DNA of 64,000 nt from an uncultured Shimia sp. (GCF_947498095.1 NZ_CANMJE010000001.1:434001-498000); one strand, 5' to 3'; shown: positions 34,794-44,339, counted from the first letter of the stretch. Program-made: numbers and translations. The notes: generated by a model from the sequence alone, not told the origin.

Positions 34794-35666
34794 TCAGGCA
34801 AAATCCGTTTTGGCATAGCCCTGAATGTAGAGCAGCGCGGTGAGGTCGCCGTGATTGATGCGAATCTCACATTTGGCTGCCACGGAAGGTTTCGCGTGCA
34901 GGGCCACGCCTGACCCAGCCAGCTCGAGCATCCCGAGATCATTGGCACCGTCGCCTACAGCCATAACATCCTCATGCGCCAGCCCAAGACGGTCCGTGAT
35001 TTCTTTCAGCGCCTGAACTTTCGCCTCACGCCCAAGGATCGGGCGGCCGACATCGCCATTCAGCTTGCCGCCTTCAGTAAGCAACGTATTGGCGCGGTTC
35101 TCGTCAAAGCCCAGCTCGGCGGCAACCTTTGCCGTAAACGCCGTGAAGCCACCTGATACCAAGGCCGCGTAAGCCCCATTTGCTTTCATGGTTCCCAGCA
35201 ACGCCTTGCCACCGGGCATAAGCGTGATGCGCTCGGCCAGAACTTTGGCAATCACGCTTTCGTCCAAGCCCTTCAACAGACCAACCCGCTCGGTCAGCGC
35301 GCCTTCAAAGTCCAGCTCACCATTCATAGCCCGAGCGGTGATGTCCTTGACCCGCTCTCCCACGCCAGCCTCATCCGCCAACTCGTCGATGCATTCCTGC
35401 TGGATCATGGTCGAGTCCATGTCGGCCAGCAGCATCTTCTTTTTCCGCCCCTCTGTAGGCAAAATCACAAGGTCCACACCCATGTTTTGCAGGTCTGACC
35501 AGACGTCCCAACGATTGTCCGGCATGACCTCCAGCGCGAACTCTGCAGCTTCGTCCAAAGCCAGCCAGTTCGCATCCCCACCACCCCAGGCGTTGCGCAG
35601 CGATTCGACCAAAGCCGGATCGAGTGAGGGGGTCGTGGGCGAAGTTAGAAGTGTGGCGAAGTACAT
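34794..35666 (-). CDS. serB: Phosphoserine phosphatase
   Basis: ATG 35666 (MYFATLLTSPTTPSLDPALV, GGAAA upstream) gives 290 residues; ATG 35690 would add eight. The HAD motifs are LLADMDSTMIQQECIDELAD (motif I, nucleophile Asp), VSGGFTAFTAKVA (motif II Ser region), and VMAVGDGANDLGMLELAG with ALHAKPSVAAKC (motifs III/IV). A ~70-residue N-terminal domain precedes the HAD core. It makes L-serine from phosphoserine, the last step after SerA and SerC, whose genes lie divergently next door. Their shared 158-bp region carries the serC leader. Confidence 0.93.
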   Translation of the reverse strand: MYFATLLTSPTTPSLDPALVESLRNAWGGGDANWLALDEAAEFALEVMPDNRWDVWSDLQNMGVDLVILPTEGRKKKMLLADMDSTMIQQECIDELADEAGVGERVKDITARAMNGELDFEGALTERVGLLKGLDESVIAKVLAERITLMPGGKALLGTMKANGAYAALVSGGFTAFTAKVAAELGFDENRANTLLTEGGKLNGDVGRPILGREAKVQALKEITDRLGLAHEDVMAVGDGANDLGMLELAGSGVALHAKPSVAAKCEIRINHGDLTALLYIQGYAKTDFA

Positions 35667-35740
35667 GGGAAAGTTTCCGATAGTGGTCATTTCAGGTCGC
35701 TTTTCAGCGTTCAAGCGGCGCTATAGCTTCATTTTGACTG

Positions 35741-35800
35741 TTGTGGAACCACAAACACCCCTCTATGTCCGTCCGTGGGACACCTCTCCCCAACGAGAGG
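35741..35800 (+). promoter_or_regulatory. Structured serC leader RNA candidate (serC-motif-like)
   Basis: Three consecutive stems lie just before serC: TTGTGG-AA-CCACAA (35741-35754), TGTCC/GGACA (35766-35782) and CCTCTC/GAGAGG (35783-35800). They are followed by TAAGGA and the ATG at 35825. A conserved RNA called the serC motif is known upstream of alphaproteobacterial serC-serA. The genomic position here is the same, but I could not check the consensus. Regulation of serine synthesis at the leader is inferred. Confidence 0.6.
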
Positions 35801-35824
35801 CATATATCTGTAAGGATAGCATTG

Positions 35825-36970
35825 ATGGCTACTCAGCAACCGGCAACGCGGCCGGCTAATCCGCGTTTTTCTTCTGGCCCTTGTGCCAAACCCCCCACAT
35901 TCGATGTCACCAAACTCGCCGACGCCGCCTTGGGCCGCTCGCACCGTGCCGCTATTGGCAAGGACAAGCTGAAGGCCGCGATCGAAGGCACGCGCGAAGT
36001 TCTGGGCATCCCCGCTGATTACAAGATCGGCATCGTTCCTGCGTCCGACACCGGCGCGGTCGAAATGGCTCTGTGGTCGCTTTTGGGCGAACGCAAAGTC
36101 GAGATGCTGGCATGGGAAAGCTTTGGCTCGGGCTGGGTTACCGACGTGGTGAAACAGCTGAAAATCGACGCCGAGGTAGAAACCGCCGACTACGGAAAGA
36201 TCGTTGATCTCGCTTCGGTCGATTGCAACAACGACGTCGTCTTCACTTGGAACGGAACCACCGCCGGTGTGCGTGTTCCAAACGCCGACTGGATTGCCGA
36301 CGACCGCGAAGGTCTCACCATCTGCGACGCCACTTCGGCAGCTTTCGCGATGGACCTGCCCTGGGACAAGCTGGATGTGACCACTTTCTCCTGGCAAAAA
36401 GTGTTGGGCGGCGAAGCGGCTCACGGCATGCTGATCCTCAGCCCCCGCGCTGTCGCGCGTCTGGAAAGCTACACGCCCTCATGGCCCTTGCCGAAGATTT
36501 TCCGCCTGACCAAGGGTGGCAAGCTGATCGACGGCATCTTTACGGGTGCCACAATCAACACGCCGTCGATGTTGGCGGTCGAAGATTACCTCTTCGCGCT
36601 GGATTGGGCGCGCTCGGTTGGTGGATTGCAGGGTCTTATCGCCCGTGCCGACGCCAATGCGCAGGCCGTGTTTGATTTCTGCGACGCCAACGACTGGATC
36701 GCCAACCTCGCCGAGGATGACGGCACGCGGTCGAACACCTCGGTGTGTCTGAAATTCACCGATGATCGTATTCAGGATGGCGCCGCCTTTGCCAAGGCCG
36801 TCGCAAAGCGTCTGGAAACCGAAAACATCGCTCTGGACATTGGCGCTTATCGCGATGCCCCTGCCGGTCTGCGGATCTGGTGCGGCGGCACGGTTGAGAC
36901 TTCGGACATCGAGGCCATGTTGCCCTGGTTGGCATGGGCCTTTGAGGCTGAAATCGCAAATCAATCCTAA
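35825..36970 (+). CDS. serC: Phosphoserine aminotransferase
   Basis: The 381-residue PLP enzyme begins [20 protein letters not shown]. It has [52 protein letters not shown] and the PLP-lysine block [17 protein letters not shown]. It belongs to the alphaproteobacterial SerC type. It transaminates 3-phosphohydroxypyruvate with glutamate. The start has a TAAGGA site directly after the leader stems. serA follows after a 98-bp gap holding a repeat element. Confidence 0.95.
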   Translation: MATQQPATRPANPRFSSGPCAKPPTFDVTKLADAALGRSHRAAIGKDKLKAAIEGTREVLGIPADYKIGIVPASDTGAVEMALWSLLGERKVEMLAWESFGSGWVTDVVKQLKIDAEVETADYGKIVDLASVDCNNDVVFTWNGTTAGVRVPNADWIADDREGLTICDATSAAFAMDLPWDKLDVTTFSWQKVLGGEAAHGMLILSPRAVARLESYTPSWPLPKIFRLTKGGKLIDGIFTGATINTPSMLAVEDYLFALDWARSVGGLQGLIARADANAQAVFDFCDANDWIANLAEDDGTRSNTSVCLKFTDDRIQDGAAFAKAVAKRLETENIALDIGAYRDAPAGLRIWCGGTVETSDIEAMLPWLAWAFEAEIANQS

Positions 36971-36971
36971 G

Positions 36972-37044
36972 GGTTCGGCGGACAATCATGCCCGCCCTAC
37001 CAACTCTCTCAAAATCTGTTGGGCGGACATGACGATCCGCCACC
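36972..37044. repeat. BIME-like inverted pair of palindromic elements between serC and serA
   Basis: The left arm (36972-37001) and right arm (37018-37044) are inverted copies of one ~27-bp element. Read on the appropriate strands, they share the pattern G-T-(A/T)-GGGCGG-(G/A)-CATGA-N-(G/A)-TCCGCC-N-ACC. Each arm is itself partly palindromic (GGCGGA...CCGCC). A 16-nt AT-rich loop lies between them. The pair could fold into a long hairpin in the serC-serA mRNA, affecting stability or relative expression. No other copy was seen in the window. Confidence 0.65.
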
Positions 37045-37068
37045 CCGACATCAAAAAGGACCAAACTC

Positions 37069-38664
37069 ATGGCCCCCAAAGTACTCGTTTCCGACAAACT
37101 CTCAGAAACCGCTGTTCAGATCTTCCGTGACCGCGGGATTGCTGTGGATTTCATGCCTGACCTTGGCAAGGACAAAGACAAGCTTGCGGAAGTGATTGGC
37201 CAGTATGACGGCCTCGCGATCCGCTCGGCCACCAAAGCCACCGCCAAACTTCTCGAACGTGCCGACAACCTCAAAGTCATCGGTCGCGCCGGCATCGGCA
37301 CTGACAACGTCGACAAAGAGGCCGCGTCGAAAAAAGGTGTGATCGTCATGAACACGCCTTTTGGCAACATGATCACCACCGCCGAGCACGCGATTGCGAT
37401 GATGTTCGCGGTCGCCCGCCAAATCCCCGAGGCATCTGCCTCGACCCACGCCGGTAAATGGGAAAAGTCCAAGTTCATGGGCACCGAGTTGACGAACAAG
37501 ACCCTCGGCGTCATTGGTGCGGGCAACATTGGTGGTATCGTTTGTGACCGCGCGCGGGGCCTCAAGATGAAGGTCATCGCCTATGACCCCTTCCTCTCGG
37601 AAGAAAAGGCCGACAAGATGCAGGTCGAAAAGGTCGAGTTGGACGAGCTTTTGACCCGCGCTGACTTTATCACCCTGCACGTCCCCTTCACCGATGCCAC
37701 CGCCAACATCCTGAGCCGCGAAAATCTGGCCAAGACCAAGAAAGGCGTCCGCATCATCAACTGCGCCCGCGGTGGTCTGGTTGACGAAGAAGCGCTGGCT
37801 GAGATGCTGAAATCGGGTCACGTTGCTGGCGCCGCCTTTGACGTGTTCAAGGTCGAGCCCGCTACAGAAAATGCCCTGTTCAACTTGCCCAACGTGGTCT
37901 GCACGCCGCACCTTGGGGCGGCGACAACAGAGGCGCAGGAAAACGTTGCCCTTCAGGTCGCTGATCAGATGTCCAACTACCTGCTGACCGGCGCGGTTGA
38001 GAACGCGCTGAACATGCCTTCGGTCACGGCCGAAGAGGCCAAGGTCATGGGGCCGTGGATCAAGCTTGCCGAGCACCTTGGCAGTTTCTCGGGTCAGATG
38101 ACCGATGAGCCAATCAAGGCCATCAACATTCTCTATGACGGTGTTGTCGCTGACATGAACCTTGCCGCGCTGAACTGTGCTGTGGTTGCGGGTATCATGA
38201 AAAAGGCCAACCCTGACGTGAACATGGTGTCGGCGCCTGTTGTTGCGAAAGAACGCGGTATTCAGATCTCGACCACCAATCAGGACAAGTCGGGCACCTT
38301 TGACGGTTACATCAAGGTGACCGTCGTTACCGATCATCGCGAACGTTCCATCGCTGGGACGGTGTTCTCGGATGGCAAGCCGCGCTTTATCCAGATCAAG
38401 GGCATCAACATCGACGCTGAAATCGGGGCACATATGCTCTACACCACCAACGAAGACGAGCCCGGCATCATCGGCGCATTGGGTCAAACCATGGGTGAAA
38501 ATGGCGTCAACATCGCGAACTTCACTCTTGGCCGTGCCGACGTTGGCGGTGAAGCGATTGCACTTCTCTATGTTGACGAAGCTGTACCTGCAGAAGCCCG
38601 CGCCAAGCTGGCCGAAACCGGCCTTTTCCGTCAGATCAAGCCCCTGCAATTCGACGTCGCCTGA
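37069..38664 (+). CDS. serA: D-3-phosphoglycerate dehydrogenase
   Basis: The 531-residue protein has the D-isomer dehydrogenase core: VIGAGNIGGIVCDRARG (NAD-binding GxGxxG), INCARGGLVDEEALAEML and TPHLGAATTEAQENVA with catalytic His. An intervening ASB domain (~320-450) and a C-terminal ACT domain (ARFIQIKG-like start, DEPGIIGALGQTMGENGVNI ANFTLGR) follow. This is the long-form SerA, in which the ACT/ASB domains mediate serine feedback or activation. It oxidises 3-phosphoglycerate, the first step of serine synthesis. A strong terminator follows. Confidence 0.96.
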   Translation: MAPKVLVSDKLSETAVQIFRDRGIAVDFMPDLGKDKDKLAEVIGQYDGLAIRSATKATAKLLERADNLKVIGRAGIGTDNVDKEAASKKGVIVMNTPFGNMITTAEHAIAMMFAVARQIPEASASTHAGKWEKSKFMGTELTNKTLGVIGAGNIGGIVCDRARGLKMKVIAYDPFLSEEKADKMQVEKVELDELLTRADFITLHVPFTDATANILSRENLAKTKKGVRIINCARGGLVDEEALAEMLKSGHVAGAAFDVFKVEPATENALFNLPNVVCTPHLGAATTEAQENVALQVADQMSNYLLTGAVENALNMPSVTAEEAKVMGPWIKLAEHLGSFSGQMTDEPIKAINILYDGVVADMNLAALNCAVVAGIMKKANPDVNMVSAPVVAKERGIQISTTNQDKSGTFDGYIKVTVVTDHRERSIAGTVFSDGKPRFIQIKGINIDAEIGAHMLYTTNEDEPGIIGALGQTMGENGVNIANFTLGRADVGGEAIALLYVDEAVPAEARAKLAETGLFRQIKPLQFDVA

Positions 38665-38687
38665 TCAGATTTGCAACGCCGAACGCG

Positions 38688-38717
38688 ACGCCGTCCCACA
38701 CCCGGGGCGGCGTTTTT
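38688..38717 (+). terminator. Intrinsic terminator after serA
   Basis: ACGCCGTCCC pairs with GGGGCGGCGT (one T-G pair) around a 6-nt loop and is followed by TTTTT. It ends the serC-serA transcript 23 bp after the serA stop. Confidence 0.9.
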
Positions 38718-38792
38718 CGTTAACATGTGAAATTTTATTTTGCACAGGATAACCTCTGGGTCTACGATGCACTGCATGACCGGAGGCCAATC

Positions 38793-39974
38793 ATGTCCCT
38801 AGCCATACCGACTGACGACACGATCACAATCGACGATCTGGTGCGAGATCCCTACAGCATCTACCGTCGGCTGCGCGCCGAGATGCCTGTGGCGCATGTT
38901 CCGGCTGTTGGACGGACGATGCTCACCAAGGCAGCCGACACAAAAGCCGTTAAAGACAACGCTGAGCTGTTTTCGTCCGATGACCCGAACACGCCGATGA
39001 AGCGCGCGTTTCAGGCTCATACGCTTATGCGGAAGGACGGTGCTGATCATGCACGCGAACGCGGTGCCATGGCCCCAGCTTTTCACCCACGTAACTTGCG
39101 GGATCACTGGACTGGAATCTATCGCCAGGTGGCTGAAGACTACGTCGCACGCCTGCCGCGTGGAGAGGTCATTGACCTGTTTCCCTCTTTGGCTGCGCCT
39201 TACGCAGCGCGCTGCCTTGCAAACCTCTTGGGTATTGAAAGCGCCACGGATGACCAGATGATCCACTGGTCGCAATCTCTGATCAACGGGGCGGGCAACT
39301 TTGGCTGGGAAGAAGCCCCCTTTGCCATTGTGGACGCGGCGCATGTGGACATGAATGCACTGCTTGACCGTGAAACAGAGCGCCACTTGGCTGAGCAGGG
39401 CCCATCTGCGCTTTCAGCCATGGTTAATGCGCAAGACCCCATTGAAACCAGTCAGGTCCGCTCGAACGTCAAAATCGCAATTGGCGGCGGCATCAACGAA
39501 CCTCGCGATGCGCTTTGTACGATCCTGTTTGGCCTGCTGACCAACCCCGACCATATCGCTGCCGTCAAAGAAGACCCCAAATGGTTTCTGGATGCTTTTG
39601 AAGAAGGGGTCCGCTGGGTTGCGCCTATTCAGGTCAGCTCGCGCCGGGCCACGGAAGATACAGAAATCAGAGACTGTTTCATCCCAAAAGATCATGTTCT
39701 GATGACCATTCAGGCCAGCGCGGGCCATGATGAAGACATTCACCAAAACCCAGAGCGCTATGATCTGTTCCGCGAGAAGAAAACGCATCAGAGCTTTGGG
39801 ACCGGTCCGCATTTCTGTCAGGGCACACACGTATCACGCATGATGCTGGTGCAGATCATGCTGCCATTGCTGTTTGACCGCTTCCCTAATATGGAATTGG
39901 TAGACCCAGACTCGGTCATTTGGCATGGCTTTGGGTTTCGCGGCCCCCTCAATCTACCCGTAAGGCTAACCTGA
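38793..39974 (+). CDS. Cytochrome P450
   Basis: The 393-residue soluble P450 starts at ATG 38793 with a GGAGG site. It has the heme-ligand motif FGTGPHFCQGTHVSRMM with Cys342, the K-helix EEGVRWVAP (ExxR), and I-helix AIGGGINEPRDAL, where the usual acid-alcohol pair is replaced by N-E. This resembles the bacterial class I P450s that need separate ferredoxin and reductase partners; none is adjacent. The substrate is not deducible. A metallophosphatase gene follows 4 bp later. Confidence 0.9.
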   Translation: MSLAIPTDDTITIDDLVRDPYSIYRRLRAEMPVAHVPAVGRTMLTKAADTKAVKDNAELFSSDDPNTPMKRAFQAHTLMRKDGADHARERGAMAPAFHPRNLRDHWTGIYRQVAEDYVARLPRGEVIDLFPSLAAPYAARCLANLLGIESATDDQMIHWSQSLINGAGNFGWEEAPFAIVDAAHVDMNALLDRETERHLAEQGPSALSAMVNAQDPIETSQVRSNVKIAIGGGINEPRDALCTILFGLLTNPDHIAAVKEDPKWFLDAFEEGVRWVAPIQVSSRRATEDTEIRDCFIPKDHVLMTIQASAGHDEDIHQNPERYDLFREKKTHQSFGTGPHFCQGTHVSRMMLVQIMLPLLFDRFPNMELVDPDSVIWHGFGFRGPLNLPVRLT

Positions 39975-39978
39975 CAAC

Positions 39979-40710
39979 ATGACGATCCCCATCTACGCAG
40001 TCGGAGATATTCACGGCCAACTTGATATGCTTCAGGACGCGCTTTCGCGAATTGAACGTGACGGGGGGGCAGATGCGCAGATTGTTTTTCTGGGTGATCT
40101 TGTTGATCGGGGGCCTGACAGCGCCGGAGTGATTGAACTTTTGATGAAAGGGCAGGCCGACGGGCGAAACTGGACCATCCTTAGGGGTAATCACGACCGG
40201 ATGTATTCGTATTTCCTCGAGGATCTGCCTCGTCCGGATCCGCAAATTTTATTGGGGATGGATTGGTTCAACGATCGGATAGGAGGGCGGGAAACGCTGG
40301 CATCCTACGGGATCGAGACCTCAGACAGGTCACGGTACTACCAAATTCACCCGATTGCCCGCGAACAAATCCCTCAAAGCCACATCGCGTTCATGGGCAA
40401 TCTGCCTGCCTATTATCAGCACCAGGGTTTGTTGTTTGTGCATGCCGGTATCCGCCCTGGCGTGCCGCTGGACCAACAGTCTGAAGACGATATGTGCTGG
40501 ATTCGTCGCGACTTTTTGGATTTTCCAGACGTGCATCCGTGGTTGGTTGTTCATGGGCATACGCCGGAACGGCAGCCCGTGCATAAGGGCAACCGGATCA
40601 ATCTGGATTCCGGGGCAGGTTATGGCCGTCCTTTGACATCTGCGGTGTTTGAAGGACGTGATTGCTGGATCTTGTCAGACGCGGGACGTCAGGTGCTCAC
40701 GCCGGAATAA
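39979..40710 (+). CDS. Calcineurin-like metallophosphoesterase (serine/threonine phosphatase type)
   Basis: The 243-residue protein shows the metallophosphatase motifs in order: AVGDIHGQLDML (D-x-H), FLGDLVDRGPDS (G-D-x-x-D-R-G), LRGNHDRMY (G-N-H-D/E) and late VHGHTPERQP. This is the PrpA/ApaH-like protein phosphatase family. Candidate substrates include phosphoproteins or dinucleoside polyphosphates. It lies 4 bp after the P450 gene, but no functional link is evident. Confidence 0.87.
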   Translation: MTIPIYAVGDIHGQLDMLQDALSRIERDGGADAQIVFLGDLVDRGPDSAGVIELLMKGQADGRNWTILRGNHDRMYSYFLEDLPRPDPQILLGMDWFNDRIGGRETLASYGIETSDRSRYYQIHPIAREQIPQSHIAFMGNLPAYYQHQGLLFVHAGIRPGVPLDQQSEDDMCWIRRDFLDFPDVHPWLVVHGHTPERQPVHKGNRINLDSGAGYGRPLTSAVFEGRDCWILSDAGRQVLTPE

Positions 40711-40811
40711 TCCCTAAAATCCTCATTACTTGGGTCTAGCTCTTCAAGAAATTCGAAACTGTCCAACCTCACCCTAACAGGTGTGGGGGCCCTTAGTTGA
40801 AGGGTGAGACA

Positions 40812-40979
40812 ATGTGGAAAAGAAACAGTGATGATCGGGCGGTTGGTCAAGCGCAACGCGCCCAGACATCAGGTGGAAGTGCCGCCTTTGCCGGTGTCAT
40901 GAGATTGCTTTCAGAACTCGGAGAATCGACCCTGTTTCAGCCTAATTCTCCAAATCTGTCATTCAAACAGGTCGGTTGA
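40812..40979 (+). CDS. Small hypothetical ORF
   Basis: A possible 55-residue product starts at ATG 40812 (MWKRNSDDRAVGQAQRAQTS). No family is recognised. An 8-bp inverted repeat, CTCACCCT (40768-40775) / AGGGTGAG (40801-40808), would sequester the GGGTGAG ribosome site. The 3' end overlaps the convergent cysteine-synthase-like gene by 21 bp. The reading frame may not be translated. Confidence 0.3.
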   Translation: MWKRNSDDRAVGQAQRAQTSGGSAAFAGVMRLLSELGESTLFQPNSPNLSFKQVG

Positions 40980-41915
40980 CAGGTACTTTAATCCACTGTC
41001 GCAAATCACGACGCCAACAACGCCGCCACGCTCAGACCCTTGCAGCAACGACAAGGCGGCAGCGACGTTTGCGCCTGCTGAAAACCCGGCAAAAACACCC
41101 TCTTCCCGGGCCAGCGCGCGTGTCATGTCACGAGCTTCTGCGCCACTGATTGTCAAAAACCCATCAACCGGTGTGTCGACCATGAATGCCAGATCAGACA
41201 TCGCATAACCGCCACCTTGTATTGGGTGGTCCGGTTGCGAGACGGGATTGCCAGACAAGGCAGCTGCTCCGATGGGTTCCAGCACATATCCTCGAATGTC
41301 GGGCTGCAGTGCTTTTAGCCCGGCAATTGTGCCTGCATAGGTGCCCGACGATCCCGCAAAATCAACGAATGCTGTCAGACTGTTGTCGCTGTCAGACCAA
41401 AGCTCGGGAGCGGTGGTTTCAAAATGCGCCTTTGGATTGCCGGGATGGTTGAACTGATCCGCGCGAAAGGCGCCCCGTTCAATGACAATTTCTTTGGCGA
41501 CTCTGTCCACCTCCGCGAGGTCACCCCCTGACACTTGCCCGGGAACTGAACCGGGAAGTTGATCGACCAGAACAACCTCGGCGCCAAGAGCAGCCATCAT
41601 CCGTGCGCGTTCAACGGAATTGCCGCGGCTCATCACCGCAACAAAAGGATAGCCTTTGAGCGCGCAAACGATGGCCAGACCCGTCCCCATATTACCACTG
41701 GTCAATTCCACTACGGTTTGACCCGGAGCAAGGTCTCCACTGCGTTCAGCAGCGTCTACAATGCCCTTGGCGGCACGATCCTTTTTGGAAAACCCGGGGT
41801 TCAGATAGTCCAGTTTTGCCAGAATACGCCCCTCTAGGCCGCGGGCAGATACCAAACGATCCAACCAAACCGATGGCGTATTTCCAATGACATCCAAAAG
41901 AGAGTTCGCCGCCAT
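40959..41915 (-). CDS. Cysteine-synthase-like PLP enzyme
   Basis: The 318-residue fold-type II enzyme has NPGFSKKDRAAKGIVDAAER (PLP Lys in a variant of N-P-x-S-S-V-K-D-R), the substrate loop VELTSGNMGTGLAIVCA (T-S-G-N-M-G in place of T-S-G-N-T-G) and a C-terminal GVFAGFSAGANVAAALSL. It is a CysK/CBS-like enzyme, but the altered PLP-lysine context and the Met in the substrate loop suggest a different substrate from O-acetylserine. It follows tdh by 25 bp on the same strand and may belong to the threonine/glycine operon. Confidence 0.82.
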   Translation of the reverse strand: MAANSLLDVIGNTPSVWLDRLVSARGLEGRILAKLDYLNPGFSKKDRAAKGIVDAAERSGDLAPGQTVVELTSGNMGTGLAIVCALKGYPFVAVMSRGNSVERARMMAALGAEVVLVDQLPGSVPGQVSGGDLAEVDRVAKEIVIERGAFRADQFNHPGNPKAHFETTAPELWSDSDNSLTAFVDFAGSSGTYAGTIAGLKALQPDIRGYVLEPIGAAALSGNPVSQPDHPIQGGGYAMSDLAFMVDTPVDGFLTISGAEARDMTRALAREEGVFAGFSAGANVAAALSLLQGSERGGVVGVVICDSGLKYLSTDLFE

Positions 41916-41940
41916 ATCAGTCTCTATTCCTGCCCAAAAG

Positions 41941-42984
41941 TCATCGCCAGTTCAAAACAACCTTGCCTGAGGCGCCAGATTTCATCGCGGCAAAACCCTG
42001 CTCAAAGTTGTCGACGTCAAATTGGTGCGTGATCACGCGACTTACATCAAGCCCATTTTGCAGCATAGCGATCATCTTGTACCAGGTTTCAAACATCTCG
42101 CGGCCATAAACGCCCTTGATTGTGATCGCCTTGAACACGATGCGCGACCAGTCCACTGGGGACTTGCCGGGCGGGATGCCCAACAGGGCAATCTTGCCGC
42201 CCATGACAAGAGCTTCGACCATCTGGTCTAGAGCTATCTGGCTGCCAGACATCTCCAGCCCCACGTCAAATCCCTGCGTTAGACCCAGTTCAGCGATGAC
42301 ATCGTTCAGATCTTCTTTGGTGACGTCCACACTACGAACCGTGGGCACAACATGTTCCGCAAGTTTCAGACGGTCGGGATTGATGTCCGTGATAACGACA
42401 TTTCTTGCGCCTGCGTGCCGCGCCACGGAGGCCGCCATGATGCCGATTGGACCGGCGCCGGTAATAAGCACATCTTCACCCAGCAAATCGAAGCTCAGCG
42501 CCGTGTGCACCGCGTTGCCCAAGGGATCGAGGATGGCGCCGATTTCATCTGGAATGTCATCAGGCAAAGGAACGACATTGAAGGCAGGCAGGCGCAGGTA
42601 TTCTGCAAAGGCACCCTGCTCGTTAACGCCAATGCCTCGGGTGCCGGGATCAAGGTGGAATTTTCCTGCACGGCTTTGGCGACTGTCATGATCAATCAAA
42701 TGGCCTTCGCCTGAACAGCGCTGGCCAACTTCCAGCCCAGTGACATTGCGGCCAATCTCGACGATCTCTCCGGCAAATTCGTGGCCGGTGATCATCGGAA
42801 CAGGAACTGTGGCCGAGGCCCAGTCGTCCCAGTTCCAAATGTGAATATCGGTGCCGCAGATCCCGGTTTTGTTGATGCGGATCAGGACATCTTCGGGTCC
42901 GATTTCCGGGACCGGTGCTTGCGCCGCCCATAAGCCTTCGCGCGGAAAAGATTTTTCCAATGCTTTCATCGTGTTAGGGCGCAT
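41941..42984 (-). CDS. tdh: L-threonine 3-dehydrogenase
   Basis: The 347-residue zinc medium-chain dehydrogenase has [16 protein letters not shown] (catalytic zinc Cys), [20 protein letters not shown] and the NAD-binding [22 protein letters not shown]. The Tdh-type C-terminus contains [18 protein letters not shown]. The structural-zinc cysteine cluster typical of E. coli Tdh (C-x2-C-x2-C-x7-C) is not visible here, where [22 protein letters not shown] occurs. It oxidises threonine to 2-amino-3-oxobutyrate, the substrate of the adjacent Kbl. It overlaps kbl by one base (TGATG). Confidence 0.93.
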   Translation of the reverse strand: MRPNTMKALEKSFPREGLWAAQAPVPEIGPEDVLIRINKTGICGTDIHIWNWDDWASATVPVPMITGHEFAGEIVEIGRNVTGLEVGQRCSGEGHLIDHDSRQSRAGKFHLDPGTRGIGVNEQGAFAEYLRLPAFNVVPLPDDIPDEIGAILDPLGNAVHTALSFDLLGEDVLITGAGPIGIMAASVARHAGARNVVITDINPDRLKLAEHVVPTVRSVDVTKEDLNDVIAELGLTQGFDVGLEMSGSQIALDQMVEALVMGGKIALLGIPPGKSPVDWSRIVFKAITIKGVYGREMFETWYKMIAMLQNGLDVSRVITHQFDVDNFEQGFAAMKSGASGKVVLNWR

Positions 42985-44168
42985 CAGATCACTCCCAATT
43001 CTTGGCCAACCTTGTCAAAAGCGGCTAGGGCGCGATCCAGCTCTTCACGGGTCAGAGAAGCATTCATCTGGGTGCGAATGCGGGCCTGGCCACGTGGAAC
43101 AACAGGGAAGAAGAACCCAGACACATAGACCCCTTCGTCAAACAGCTTGGCTGCCATGTCCTGCGCCAGCTGTGCTTCACCCAACATCACTGGAATGATT
43201 GGGTGTTCGCCGGGTAGAATGTCAAAGCCCAAGGTCTCTAGCCCTGCGCGCCAATAGCGGGCGTTTTCAAATAATCTGGCGCGGTGGTCAGCGCCCTCTT
43301 CAACCAGTCGAAGTGCTTCCAGACCAGCGGCGACAATACTGGGCGGCAGCGAATTAGAAAACAAATAGGGCCGCGCGCGCTGCCGCAACAGGTCAATCAC
43401 TGGCTGCGGCCCAGCGATATAACCGCCGATGGCCCCCCCAAGTGCTTTGCCCAGCGTCCCAGTCAAAATGTCTACGTCGACACCGAAATGATCCGGCGTG
43501 CCAGCCCCGTTTGGCCCCATGAAGCCCGTGGCGTGGCAATCATCGACCATCACCAATGCGTCGTATTCTTTCGCCAGACGAGTGATCTCGGGCAGATTGG
43601 CCAGATACCCATCCATTGAGAACACACCATCGGTTGCGACCATGATGTGGCGCGCGCCTTCTTCGCGAGCATGTCTCAGCATCGCCTCAAGATCGGCCAT
43701 ATCATTGTTCATGTAGCGGTAACGTTTTGCTTTACAGAGCCGCACGCCATCGATGATCGATGCATGGTTCAGGCTGTCGGAAATGATTGCGTCTTCCGGC
43801 CCCAAAAGCGGCTCGAACAAACCGCCATTTGCATCAAAACAGGCAGCAAACAGGATTGCGTCATCTTTGTTCAGGAACTTTGCCAGCTTCTGTTCCAACT
43901 CGCAGTGAATGTCTTGTGTGCCACAAATGAACCGCACGGAGGCCATGCCAAACCCACGCGGCTCCATCGCGCCCTGCGCGGCGTCGATCAGGGCCGGGTG
44001 GTCGGCCAGGCCTAGATAGTTATTGGCACAGAGGTTGATAACCTCCTGACCACCCACAGTGATCTCGCCGCCCTGAGGCGAGGTGATCATTCGCTCACGT
44101 TTCATCAGACCTTCGGCTTCGATCTGTTGCAGAGTGGCTGTGACGTGGTTCAGAAAGTCTTTGGACAT
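42984..44168 (-). CDS. kbl: Glycine C-acetyltransferase (2-amino-3-ketobutyrate CoA ligase)
   Basis: ATG 44168 ([20 protein letters not shown]) with a GGAGGATGTC leader gives 394 residues. The alpha-oxoamine synthase fold is shown by [53 protein letters not shown] and PLP Lys in [15 protein letters not shown]. It converts 2-amino-3-oxobutyrate plus CoA to glycine and acetyl-CoA, working with Tdh. It is the first gene of the kbl-tdh operon. The close relative 5-aminolevulinate synthase is ruled out by the Tdh linkage and Kbl-type motifs. Confidence 0.95.
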   Translation of the reverse strand: MSKDFLNHVTATLQQIEAEGLMKRERMITSPQGGEITVGGQEVINLCANNYLGLADHPALIDAAQGAMEPRGFGMASVRFICGTQDIHCELEQKLAKFLNKDDAILFAACFDANGGLFEPLLGPEDAIISDSLNHASIIDGVRLCKAKRYRYMNNDMADLEAMLRHAREEGARHIMVATDGVFSMDGYLANLPEITRLAKEYDALVMVDDCHATGFMGPNGAGTPDHFGVDVDILTGTLGKALGGAIGGYIAGPQPVIDLLRQRARPYLFSNSLPPSIVAAGLEALRLVEEGADHRARLFENARYWRAGLETLGFDILPGEHPIIPVMLGEAQLAQDMAAKLFDEGVYVSGFFFPVVPRGQARIRTQMNASLTREELDRALAAFDKVGQELGVI

Positions 44169-44248
44169 GACATCCTCCATGATTCTGGAATGATGTCTAT
44201 CATAGCGGACAGAATTCCGAAATAGAAGATTTCCCCTATTTTGGAAAA

Positions 44249-44266
44249 AATCCGTGATAACGGATT
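44249..44266. promoter_or_regulatory. Dyad in the kbl promoter region
   Basis: AATCCG-TGATAA-CGGATT is an exact 6+6+6 inverted repeat about 80 bp before kbl. A second weaker dyad (ATTCTG...CAGAAT) lies closer to the gene. It could be the target of the cupin-XRE regulator encoded just upstream; binding is inferred. Confidence 0.35.
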
Positions 44267-44339
44267 CCACAAACACCTGATCCCATTAAATGCCTCCGGC
44301 GGGAGTATTTTCCGCAATACGAGGACCGGATGTGTGGTC

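Noticed and set aside
36479-36985. Minus-strand frame overlapping the serC 3' end and the repeat element
   Set aside because: Shadow frame of serC; no start-site signal and no known domain.
37102-38649. A 515-codon open frame on the minus strand opposite serA
   Set aside because: It is the antisense shadow of a strongly biased high-GC gene; its product has no recognisable domain and serA is unequivocal.
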